64,000 bases of DNA, taken from NCBI GenBank assembly GCA_022226935.1, contig CP092081.1:2368627-2432626 (forward strand). The letters are read 5' to 3'. The position numbers and the translations under genes were made by a program. This document shows, piece after piece, positions 33,186 to 41,269 of this stretch. Under the pieces are notes generated by a model. The model searched no databases. It saw only the letters and a list, made by a program, of their open reading frames with translations, and was not told the origin of the DNA. Positions within the stretch are counted from its first letter, which is position 1; every line of letters begins with the position of its first letter. The stretch comes from Nitrospira sp. (lineage in GTDB: Bacteria; Nitrospirota; Nitrospiria; Nitrospirales; Nitrospiraceae).

Positions 33186-33980
33186 ATGATTAAACAAGTC
33201 TTGTCGATAGCTGGTTCAGATTCAGGCGGCGGCGCAGGCATTCAAGCAGATTTGAAAGCCATGTCCGCCAACGGCGTGTACGCCATGTCGGTCATCACGG
33301 CCATCACGGCCCAGAACACGGAAGAAGTCGCCGACGTGTTCGAACTGCCCACGTCGATCATCGCCGCCCAGCTCGACGCCATCTTCGACGACTTCGACGT
33401 GGCGGCCGTGAAGACCGGCATGCTCTCCTCCGCAGAGATCATCCGGACGGTCGTGAAACTGTTGAAACCGCAGCAGATCAAGAATCTGGTGGTGGACCCA
33501 GTCATGATCGCCAAAGGCGGACAACCGCTCTTGAAGCCGGATGCCATCGATACCCTCAAAAGCACGCTCTTTCCGCTGGCCTTACTCGTCACACCCAACG
33601 TGCATGAAGCGCAGCAGCTCTCAGGCATCGAGATTACCTCGCTGGCCGACGCGCGCCGTGCCGCCAAGGTCATTCATCAGTTCGGTTGCGCTAACGTCCT
33701 CATCAAAGGCGGCCATCTGCAAAAAGAGCGCGGGACGGATCTGCTCTATGACGGACGGTTCTTCAACATCTTTAAGGGGGAATTCATCGACACGCCTCAT
33801 ACGCATGGCACCGGGTGCACTTTTGCCTCCGCCATCGCCGCGCATCTCGCCCGAGGCAAAAGCGTCCCTGACGCGGTTCAAACCGCCAAGACCTATCTCA
33901 CTGAAGCCATCAGGCACAGCCTGGCCATTGGGCACGGCAAGGGGCCGACCAATCACTTTTACTTCTTGAATCAGGGGTAA
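33186..33980 (+). CDS. thiD: Hydroxymethylpyrimidine/phosphomethylpyrimidine kinase
   Basis: Phosphorylates HMP and HMP-P for thiamine synthesis. 264 residues from the ATG at 33186 (AGGA seven bases before); a start 21 bases upstream is possible. The ribokinase-fold motifs are AGSDSGGGAGIQADLK at the N-terminus, VVDPVMIAKGG, TPNVHEAQQLSG, and the anion hole THGTGCTFASAIAA with catalytic Cys. Six bases after its stop the oxidase-like membrane gene begins. Confidence 0.95.
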   Translation: MIKQVLSIAGSDSGGGAGIQADLKAMSANGVYAMSVITAITAQNTEEVADVFELPTSIIAAQLDAIFDDFDVAAVKTGMLSSAEIIRTVVKLLKPQQIKNLVVDPVMIAKGGQPLLKPDAIDTLKSTLFPLALLVTPNVHEAQQLSGIEITSLADARRAAKVIHQFGCANVLIKGGHLQKERGTDLLYDGRFFNIFKGEFIDTPHTHGTGCTFASAIAAHLARGKSVPDAVQTAKTYLTEAIRHSLAIGHGKGPTNHFYFLNQG

Positions 33981-33986
33981 GAGGCT

Positions 33987-35276
33987 ATGGCTCGAGGGCT
34001 TGGATCGCCACTGTCGTTTCTGCTGGCCGGATGGGGCTGGCTGCTGCTGACCTCGCTGCTGGGCCTCGCCGCATTTGGGGGCATCGTACGGGGAGGTCCG
34101 CTACCCTCCGGCCTTCGCCAACTACACGTCCACGGAGTGCTGATCGGCGGGTTGCTCCAATTGATGACCGGCCTGGCGATCGCGGCACACGATCTGGCCG
34201 GCCCGGAGGGGAAACGAACGACACACCGGTTACTGTTTCTCAGCATGAATCTCGCGGCCCTCGGATTTGCTGCCGGAGCCTGGTTGCGGAACCCCACGTG
34301 GACCTTGATCGCGGGATTCTTGCTGGCCGCGCTCTTTGTCCCCATGGCGCGCCATATGATGTCCGCATTACGGGCCTGCTCAGGGTGGACACCACTAGTA
34401 CATTTCTATTTCGGAATCAGTTTCGCCGGACTGTTCGGCAGCCTAGTCCTGGGGGGAATGCTCGCCGATGCCTGGTATCCAACCTGGCACGGCATTCTCC
34501 GTCTGGGCCATCTCCACGCAGGCCTGTTACTGTTCCTCACACTCGGAACCGTCGGAACAATGCAACTGGCGCTGCCGCTGCTGGTTCATCGGCCGCTGCG
34601 TAGCACCGGTGTCGGCCAGGCGGTTTCGCTGCTCCTGCCGGCCTCCGCCGCAGGGCTGATCACGGGGTTTGTGTTGTCCTCGGTCCCTATCCAGTTGGCT
34701 GCGGGAAGCGTCTTCCTGATCGTGCTGGTGCTGTGCGGTATCAACCTGCTGCGCACGTGGAGTCAGGCAGGACAACCTGGCTCTGCCGCCACAGACCATC
34801 TCCTCACGGCATTGACCTTCTTGCTGATCATGACCTTCATCGGCTTGGCAGTCGGGGTCAATGTATTATGGTCACCGCCGGCCATGCCTTATGGCACGTT
34901 ACACCTGGTTGCCTATACGCACACGGCATTCCTCGGATTTCTCCTACAAAGCATGGTCGGCGGACTGTCCGTTGCCCTGCCGCCCTTGCTTGCGGCATCG
35001 CGGATTGCGAATCAGAAAAAGCGGGGCAGCTATCGCGAAGACCTCGAACGTATCATGAACCGTTGGCGTGCGGCACAGGTGGCGACCGTAAGTTTTGGAT
35101 CCCTGGGGTTGGTGCTGGTCGCCTCGTTGACCTGGAATCTTCCCCTGTCCTCACCCTGGATCCAAACCGGCACCTGGGTCAGCTTGGGAATGTTGTTGCT
35201 GCACTTCCTCATGGTCACCGTCAAAATCGCACAGGTGACCGGGGCCCGGCCGTCCCATGATGGAGCCGCGAAATAA
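33987..35276 (+). CDS. Polytopic membrane protein resembling heme-copper oxidase subunit I
   Basis: 429 residues with about eleven to twelve predicted helices. Histidines sit in or near helices in patterns like those of heme-binding NnrS/cbb3-type subunits: His47-Val-His49 (HVHG), His139, His168, His175-Leu-His177 (GHLHAG), His306 and His312 (YTHTAFLGF). No CuA site, cytochrome c motif or second oxidase subunit is visible. It lies six bases after thiD and could be a diheme membrane protein in respiration or NO handling. The assignment is by motif pattern only. Confidence 0.55.
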   Translation: MARGLGSPLSFLLAGWGWLLLTSLLGLAAFGGIVRGGPLPSGLRQLHVHGVLIGGLLQLMTGLAIAAHDLAGPEGKRTTHRLLFLSMNLAALGFAAGAWLRNPTWTLIAGFLLAALFVPMARHMMSALRACSGWTPLVHFYFGISFAGLFGSLVLGGMLADAWYPTWHGILRLGHLHAGLLLFLTLGTVGTMQLALPLLVHRPLRSTGVGQAVSLLLPASAAGLITGFVLSSVPIQLAAGSVFLIVLVLCGINLLRTWSQAGQPGSAATDHLLTALTFLLIMTFIGLAVGVNVLWSPPAMPYGTLHLVAYTHTAFLGFLLQSMVGGLSVALPPLLAASRIANQKKRGSYREDLERIMNRWRAAQVATVSFGSLGLVLVASLTWNLPLSSPWIQTGTWVSLGMLLLHFLMVTVKIAQVTGARPSHDGAAK

Positions 35277-35312
35277 CCTCACGCGTCTCAAACGCCATCA
35301 CTATTCCCTCTT

Positions 35313-36113
35313 ATGGAACAAGCGCTCTCATTTCACGATCAGGCCGGCCACCGGATCGCGGCTGTGCTGGCCGAGCCCGAGCCGCACACCGACTCGATCG
35401 CGGTGCTCTGCCATGGTTTTTTGTCGCACAAGAACAGCACGAGTAACCAAGCTCTGGCTGAACAGTTGAAGAATCGTGGCATCGCCACGCTCCGATTCGA
35501 CTGTTTCGGACATGGGGAGAGCGATGGGCCTTTTGCCAAACTGACGACCAGTATTGGCGTCGCACAGGCGCGTGCCGCATTGAGCTTTGTGATGACCCGT
35601 GGCTTTCGGCGACTGGCACTCGTCGGATCCAGTTTCGGCGGCCTTGTCTCGATCCTTGCCGCCGCCGAGTGGGCAGAGTTGCACAACTCCACACCGTCAA
35701 CGATTCCACCGCTCGCCTGCCTTGCGCTCAAATGCCCGGTGGTGGATTTCAGCGAGGAGCTTCGCTTAGAACTGGGCGAAGATGGACTGCAGGAATGGAG
35801 ACGAACGAACACGATCCCTGATCTTCATGGAGGTCCCTCACGCCTTCCCCTGGACTTTGCCTTCTACGAGGATTGTCTGCATCGCATCGCGTATGAACCG
35901 GCTCGATCCATTACCTCGCCGACCTTGATCGTACAAGGGGATCATGACGAATATGTTCCTCTACACCAAAGCCAACGGCTGTACGGATCGTTGGCAGGTC
36001 CCAAGCACCTGGAGATTCTTCCCGGTGCTGATCACCGATTCACAAATCCGGCCGACTTCCAACGAATGCTGACATTGCTTACGGATTGGATTGTCACTCC
36101 TCCCGCGGCCTGA
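35313..36113 (+). CDS. Alpha/beta hydrolase (serine aminopeptidase-like)
   Basis: 266 residues, cytoplasmic, no signal peptide. The motifs are LCHGFLSHKNS (oxyanion loop), nucleophile Ser in GSSFGG, acid in QGDHDEYVP and His in GADHRF. This is the common family of esterases and acylaminoacyl hydrolases; the substrate is not predictable. It is the last gene of a same-strand series from thiD. Confidence 0.85.
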   Translation: MEQALSFHDQAGHRIAAVLAEPEPHTDSIAVLCHGFLSHKNSTSNQALAEQLKNRGIATLRFDCFGHGESDGPFAKLTTSIGVAQARAALSFVMTRGFRRLALVGSSFGGLVSILAAAEWAELHNSTPSTIPPLACLALKCPVVDFSEELRLELGEDGLQEWRRTNTIPDLHGGPSRLPLDFAFYEDCLHRIAYEPARSITSPTLIVQGDHDEYVPLHQSQRLYGSLAGPKHLEILPGADHRFTNPADFQRMLTLLTDWIVTPPAA

Positions 36114-36380
36114 CACTCTCTCCATTCTTCAACCATCACAGCGGCACACTTCAGACCAAGGCGCCTGCGCCGTCCGCTTCACATAGGTTCACAAGAAGGG
36201 GATCGAAGGCATTCTCCTGCACCCACTGCTCCAACTTGCACAGCCTAAAATAACGAACACTATCGCACAGCGCCGTTCTCTGCAAAATGGCTCGTGACGC
36301 GGCTTTCTGACGTTCGCACGAATTTTCAGGCTGGCATGCCGGTTGCTCATCCAGCGTCTCGAATTTCCGGAGGAACTATC

Positions 36381-38165
36381 ATGAAGACGCCCAAGAGTGT
36401 GTTGGTTATCGGTGTTGCCGGTTGCCTATCTTCCGTGCTGTGCTCCACAGCCTTGGTCCCAACCGCCGCTGCCGCAGACACCACGCTCAGCCTGCTGCAG
36501 CAGTCATCGACTGATGCGGTCGTGATCAAGGCCCAAAGCAGCGGCACGGCTCCCATAGTCACCAGCCCAGCCGCCCTGGTCCTGAGCGCCCAAAAGGGAC
36601 AAACGGCAGTGGGCACCCTCAATCTGAAAAAATCCAGCACGGATCAACATAGTTATTATCTCAGTACGAACCAGGGGTGGGTCTGGATGAATCCGCCCTA
36701 TGGCAGCACACAGACCATCACGACTGAAACCGATCAACTGGTCATCACGGCGCAAACGGCCAATCTCCCGGCCGGCACTCACTCCGCCGTGGTGTATATC
36801 GTCGATTCGGGCCCGAACAACTTCACCAATATGCTCCGCATACCGGTCACCCTCACCGTGACAGCAACTGCGGTGACACCGCCGCCGCCCCCGCCCCCTG
36901 CGGCCGTGCCCCCGGCCATCATTCCGACGCCCAGTCCCGTCGCCGTGCCTCCCCCTCCGGCTCCCGCACCTGTCGTACCGCCGGTGGTGACTGGGACGGC
37001 CATCACGTCGAGCCCGGCAGCCTTGGTACTGAGTGCCGTCAAGGGGCAAACCGCCGTCGGAACCCTGTCCCTGCGGAAGGGCGGTACCGATCTACATAGC
37101 TACTATCTCAGCACGAACCAGGGGTGGGTCTGGATGAATCCGCCTTATGGCAGCACACAGACCATTACGACCGAAACCGACCAACTGGTCATCACGGCGC
37201 AAACGGCCAACCTTGCGGCCGGAACCTACTCTGCCGTGGTCTATATCGTCCAATCCGGACCGAATAACTTCCAGAACATGCTTCGTGTCCCGGTTACTCT
37301 CACCGTCACAGCCTCTGCGGTGGCACCGCCGCCCCCGCCCCCTGCGGCCGTGCCCCCGGCCATCATCCCGACGCCGAAACCGGTAGTCCTGACGCCGCCC
37401 CCGCCGCCCACACCGGTGGTCGTACCACCGCCGCCTGCGCCTGCCCCGCCGGCACCAACGCCGGTCACCGTGCCCACCGGACCGATTCAGGTGACCCCGT
37501 CAGCCTTGAGTCTGACGAGCGCCAATAACGTCGGCACCTTAACGCTCCGTAAAACGGGAACCGATCAACACGCGTATTACCTCAGCACGAACCAGGGGTG
37601 GATTTGGATGAATCCGCCTTATGGCAGCACACAGACCATTACGACCGAAACCGATCAGCTGGTGATCACCGCCCAAACGACCGGCTTGGCGGCCGGTACC
37701 TATACGGGGGTCGTGTATATCGTTGAATCCGGGCCCAATAACTTCGCCAATACGCTCCGCATTCCGGTGACATTCACGGTCGCCGCGGGCCAGGCGGCTT
37801 CCGGCACGCCGACGACACCGACACAACCAGCGGTGACATCTCCGCCGCCGCCTCCTCCCAGCCCCACACCAGTCCCTGTGACGCCGACACCGACGGGGTC
37901 CGCCTCTTCCACGGCGCCCAAGACCGCCAGCGCCACGGTAAGCTGGAACGCCAATACCGAGGCCGACCTCGCCGGCTACCGCATCTATGTCGGAACGAGA
38001 TCGGGCAGTTACGGATTCGTGGGACCATTCGAGGTCACCAAGAGCACCAATTTTACGGTGCCGAATCTTCCGCTCGGCGCAACGTACTTCTTTGCCGTCT
38101 CGGCTTTTGACAAGTCGGGCAATGAAAGCGCGAAATCCGCGGAAGTCAGCAAGAGTCTGTTTTAA
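36381..38165 (+). CDS. Secreted protein with three BACON-like repeats and a fibronectin type III domain
   Basis: 594 residues from the ATG at 36381 (GGAGGA upstream). A signal peptide runs to about AAAADT. Three beta-sandwich repeats of about 100 residues follow, each containing STNQGWxWMNPPYGSTQTI and AGTxxxVVYIVxSGPNNF, joined by long Pro-rich linkers (PPPPPAAVPPAIIPTP). A C-terminal fibronectin III-like domain spans about 515-590. The repeats resemble BACON domains, usually carbohydrate or mucin binding. The repeats are very similar at DNA level, indicating recent duplication. Likely a cell-surface or matrix protein. Confidence 0.82.
   Translation: MKTPKSVLVIGVAGCLSSVLCSTALVPTAAAADTTLSLLQQSSTDAVVIKAQSSGTAPIVTSPAALVLSAQKGQTAVGTLNLKKSSTDQHSYYLSTNQGWVWMNPPYGSTQTITTETDQLVITAQTANLPAGTHSAVVYIVDSGPNNFTNMLRIPVTLTVTATAVTPPPPPPPAAVPPAIIPTPSPVAVPPPPAPAPVVPPVVTGTAITSSPAALVLSAVKGQTAVGTLSLRKGGTDLHSYYLSTNQGWVWMNPPYGSTQTITTETDQLVITAQTANLAAGTYSAVVYIVQSGPNNFQNMLRVPVTLTVTASAVAPPPPPPAAVPPAIIPTPKPVVLTPPPPPTPVVVPPPPAPAPPAPTPVTVPTGPIQVTPSALSLTSANNVGTLTLRKTGTDQHAYYLSTNQGWIWMNPPYGSTQTITTETDQLVITAQTTGLAAGTYTGVVYIVESGPNNFANTLRIPVTFTVAAGQAASGTPTTPTQPAVTSPPPPPPSPTPVPVTPTPTGSASSTAPKTASATVSWNANTEADLAGYRIYVGTRSGSYGFVGPFEVTKSTNFTVPNLPLGATYFFAVSAFDKSGNESAKSAEVSKSLF
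36561..37783 (+). repeat. Three tandem intragenic repeats
   Basis: Repeat units begin near 36561, 37008 and 37494 (period about 447 then 486 bp). The segment encoding the WMNPPYGS block is almost identical in all three copies, while the proline linkers vary in length. Confidence 0.8.
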
Positions 38166-38208
38166 ACCGAACGAGAAACCCGTGAGCTGGTGCGCATGGG
38201 CGCCCGGC

Positions 38209-39051
38209 TCACGGCGAAGCAGGTAGTCCACCGGATCTGGCACATCGAAATCCCGTGTAGCTATTGCGAGTCTCCGGCGGCAACTTGAACCGGCCATAGG
38301 TCAGCAGATACTTCGGCAGGTCGGACCAGGACCCTCCCCTCACCACCCGAAATGCTCCGGCATCAGGTCCGGATGGGTTCTGACGCGGACCGTGTTCGTA
38401 ATAGTTTGCGCCATACCAATCCGCCACCCATTCCCCCGCATTTCCTGCCATCTGATACAGACCGTAGGGGCTGCGCCCCTGTTCGTAGCGTTCCACAGGA
38501 GCCAACACCTGGCTGTAGCTGAACCGGGCCCCCAACCCGAAATTGGCCGATTCCTCACGCGGACTCTGATTGCCCCAGGGAAATAACCGCCCATCGATCC
38601 CTCGCGCCGCCTTTTCCCACTCGGCTTCGGTCGGAAGACGTTTCCCCCGCCACCCGCAATAGGCGTCGGCATCGAACCAGCTGACGCCGATGACCGGACG
38701 ATTCCCGTGCTGAGACAGATCGACCGACTCCCATTGCCAGGGAGCCGGACGCTTCGTGGAGGCAAGGAATTCGGCGTAGTGTCCGGTCGTCACTTCGTCA
38801 CGGTCGATCTCAAACCGGTCGACCCACACCTCATGCTGAGGTTTCTCGTCCTCCAAGGCGTCCGTTCCATCGGCACCCATGCGAAAGGCTCCTTCGGGGA
38901 TCACGATCATGGGTACTTCGGGATGGACCTGCAGCTCCGCACTGGGGCGCGGTTTACGCAACTGCTCGAGAAGCCCCCCCGCCGACTCAGCGGGACAGGC
39001 CAGGACAATGACGAGCAGGCAGGCAAGCAGGGCTGAGTGGAGGAGGCGCAT
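38209..39051 (-). CDS. SUMF1/formylglycine-generating-enzyme-like exported protein
   Basis: 280 residues from the ATG at 39051. A signal peptide ends near AESA. The SUMF1 fold shows GAFRMGADG, DEVTTGHYAEFL, PVIGVSWFDADAYCGWRGKRLPTEAEWEKAARG, MAGNAGEWVADWYG, FRVVRGGSW and GFRCAR. The Cys pair that makes genuine FGE catalytic, expected after RGGSW, is absent, so it is probably not a sulfatase-activating enzyme. Periplasmic SUMF1 proteins often act as partners of respiratory complexes. Its target is unknown. Confidence 0.8.
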   Translation of the reverse strand: MRLLHSALLACLLVIVLACPAESAGGLLEQLRKPRPSAELQVHPEVPMIVIPEGAFRMGADGTDALEDEKPQHEVWVDRFEIDRDEVTTGHYAEFLASTKRPAPWQWESVDLSQHGNRPVIGVSWFDADAYCGWRGKRLPTEAEWEKAARGIDGRLFPWGNQSPREESANFGLGARFSYSQVLAPVERYEQGRSPYGLYQMAGNAGEWVADWYGANYYEHGPRQNPSGPDAGAFRVVRGGSWSDLPKYLLTYGRFKLPPETRNSYTGFRCARSGGLPASP

Positions 39052-39143
39052 GATCGCTATGGAGGAGGAACCGGCTTGACGAACACCGCTCATGGAGGCA
39101 TGCACCTGGACCCTCGCAGCAGGCTATGTGTGTCGACAGACGC

Positions 39144-39803
39144 TCAGGGGATGATGCCGCCGACTACCCAGTGTCGATCGTCAGGCACATCGATGAGGAG
39201 CCGCGATAAATTCATTTCAGCCAATTGCGCCGCCACATCGTCTTCGGTGAAGGCCGCGAGCAACGAGTGATAAAAGTCCCGCTTCAGAATCGGATCTTCA
39301 CCGGCTGCATGCTGTTCGACCAACGCATGAGCGGCTTCAGGAGATTCCGGCCGCAGTAGATCCATGACCAAAATGCAGGCACCCGGCTTTGCCAGTTGCT
39401 TCAGGCGAAACCAGAATTGAAGCGGATTCGGCACATGATGCAACAGACTGTTCGAAAGAAGCGCATCGGCCTGTTCCGGTAACGCGAGCGACTGAAAGCG
39501 CTCGCAGCACAGGGTGATGTGATCCGTCAATCCTGCTCCGGCAATGGCTTCCGTCGCCAGATCGAGCATGGGACGACTCGCGTCGACAGCGGTCAGTCGC
39601 GCATTCGGGTAGGCGCGCAGGAACCGAATCGGGATATCGCCCGGCCCGCAACCGAGATCAACCACGTGGCCGCCGTTCCAGTCAGGAAAATACTCGCGAA
39701 AGCGGTCGACAAAGCCTTGGTTCTCTTCGGAGAAATCCGCCTTCGCATAGGCGCGAGCCTGCGCCACATCATCCATCAATTCCGGTTCAAGTACTCTCTT
39801 CAT
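39144..39803 (-). CDS. SAM-dependent methyltransferase, class I
   Basis: 219 residues. The Rossmann methyltransferase motifs are VVDLGCGPGDIPIRFL (SAM loop), LTAVDASRPML and LLSNSLLHHVPNPLQF, followed by VMDLLRPES. The C-terminal half contains FYHSLLAAFTEDDVAAQL, a helical cap. Substrate unknown. It is followed, with a gap of 93 bp, by the SUMF1-like gene. Confidence 0.85.
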   Translation of the reverse strand: MKRVLEPELMDDVAQARAYAKADFSEENQGFVDRFREYFPDWNGGHVVDLGCGPGDIPIRFLRAYPNARLTAVDASRPMLDLATEAIAGAGLTDHITLCCERFQSLALPEQADALLSNSLLHHVPNPLQFWFRLKQLAKPGACILVMDLLRPESPEAAHALVEQHAAGEDPILKRDFYHSLLAAFTEDDVAAQLAEMNLSRLLIDVPDDRHWVVGGIIP

Positions 39804-39834
39804 CTTTCATTCCTACATTGGGTTGAGAGATCAC

Positions 39835-40326
39835 TCACCGCTCACCCGAACAGGCCTCAACTACCACCGCGTCCCCTGGCTTCACCGCGCCCTCATTGAG
39901 CACGCGCGCGTAGAGGCGGCTCCATCCGGGATACGCTTCCTGCGCGATCCGACGAAAATCCCCGTCCCTGAACCATTGCGCATTCAAGCGGCACGGTGCG
40001 GTGTAACTGCTCAATTCGAGTCGGACATGTTCGCCGATGGTGAGTCGATCACCCGGTGCCATGTGCCGCCAATCGAGACCGGCCACCGTGAGGTTTTCAC
40101 CGGACGAGCCCGGCCCAATCGAATGCCCTTCGGCGCGTAAGGCTTCGATGATTTCCAACGAGTAGAGGCAGACGGCCCGGTCCGGTCCTCCGTGATACTT
40201 CCGATTGCGCTGGCGATCGCCTGCCAGGCCGTCGATGGTGATCACCGCCGAAGGCACGGCCCGCTTCGGTACTCCGCCATCGGAAAGGCTGATCTGATGC
40301 AGATGTGGAATCGCCGATTGCTTCAT
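39835..40326 (-). CDS. MOSC-domain protein
   Basis: 163 residues from the ATG at 40326; the longer frame would overlap prmA. The MOSC core holds GLAGDRQRNRKYHGGPDRAVCLYS, GSSGENLTVAGLDW and a Cys in SYTAPCRLN, the conserved cysteine used by MOSC proteins to bind sulfur carried to molybdenum cofactors. Proteins of this kind (YiiM-like) act in Mo-cofactor sulfur handling or N-hydroxyl reduction. It lies eight bases after prmA. A role in maturation of molybdoenzymes such as NxrA is only a thought. Confidence 0.85.
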   Translation of the reverse strand: MKQSAIPHLHQISLSDGGVPKRAVPSAVITIDGLAGDRQRNRKYHGGPDRAVCLYSLEIIEALRAEGHSIGPGSSGENLTVAGLDWRHMAPGDRLTIGEHVRLELSSYTAPCRLNAQWFRDGDFRRIAQEAYPGWSRLYARVLNEGAVKPGDAVVVEACSGER

Positions 40327-40333
40327 GGGCGCA

Positions 40334-41269
40334 TCAGGAACAGAGACCGCCGTCACAGGTTTCCATTCCCGTCGCTTCCAGGGCGAGCCACCCGTCGCGT
40401 TCCCGAACGGCTTTTACATAGACTCCGCGAGCGGCATAGGCCGTTTCAATTTCCGATCGCTGCTCGACCAACAGCCCGGACAAGAAGAGCCGCGCGCCGC
40501 CGGCGGCATACTCGCAAAGGCTTTCGGCTGATGCCAGGAGGGTCTGCCGATCCAAATTGGCTAGAACCAGGGTGGGATCGAACGTAGTATGAGACTGCCG
40601 TGCCTGGGCATGTCTCACGGCCAGCATCAGCCGCCCATCGAATCCATTGACCTGAGCATATTCCCGCGCGCAGTCCACCGCGACCGCGTCGAAATCCACC
40701 CCCAGCGCTTCCGCTGCCCCCAGCCGCAAGGCCACCATCGCCAGCACGCCGCTGCCGGTTCCCACATCCAGCACGCGATCGTTCGGTCGCACAATCTGCT
40801 GCAGCCATTCAATCAACAGCTGCGTCGTCGCATGATGGCCGGTGCCGAATGCCTGCTTGGGATCGATGATCAATTCGATCTCACCGGAATTCAACGAGAC
40901 GTTTTTCCAGCTTGGCCTGATCAGGACCCGCCCGATCCTGATCGGTTCCACCAGCCGAGACCATTGTGCATTCCAATCCTGATTCGCCAGATGATTGATG
41001 GTCACCGCCGGGTCCGGGTCCGCATGGCCAAGCTGAATCAGCGCACGGTTCAGCCCCTGCCAGGTATCCGGTCCACACCGGCCCGCGGGCCAATACAGAT
41101 GCACTTGGTCATCCTCTTGCCAGGCTCCGGTCACGTCAGGATCGTTCAAGACTCCCAATAGCTCACCGGCATCCAGCGAGGTGCGCACATCGACTTGAAT
41201 CCAGTCTCCCGCATCCACCGCAACGGACTCGCTCATCGCAGATTGATCTACCTTGGAGGTTGACGCCAT
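40334..41269 (-). CDS. prmA: Ribosomal protein L11 methyltransferase
   Basis: 311 residues. Substrate-recognition N-terminal domain, then the methyltransferase domain with FGTGHHATTQLLIEWL (characteristic PrmA block), VLDVGTGSGVLAMVALRLGA (SAM loop) and LANLDRQTLL in place of the usual LANIL. It methylates ribosomal protein L11. The first gene of prmA-MOSC. Its 5' end overlaps by about 10 bp with the frame of the divergent MutS-like gene, so one of the two starts is probably further inside. Confidence 0.88.
   Translation of the reverse strand: MASTSKVDQSAMSESVAVDAGDWIQVDVRTSLDAGELLGVLNDPDVTGAWQEDDQVHLYWPAGRCGPDTWQGLNRALIQLGHADPDPAVTINHLANQDWNAQWSRLVEPIRIGRVLIRPSWKNVSLNSGEIELIIDPKQAFGTGHHATTQLLIEWLQQIVRPNDRVLDVGTGSGVLAMVALRLGAAEALGVDFDAVAVDCAREYAQVNGFDGRLMLAVRHAQARQSHTTFDPTLVLANLDRQTLLASAESLCEYAAGGARLFLSGLLVEQRSEIETAYAARGVYVKAVRERDGWLALEATGMETCDGGLCS

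Noticed and set aside
36151-36290. Minus-strand open frame (about 45 codons) upstream of the BACON protein, possible gene remnant
   Set aside because: It has no ribosome binding site or standard start, and I recognise no family. A degraded gene is possible but not supportable.
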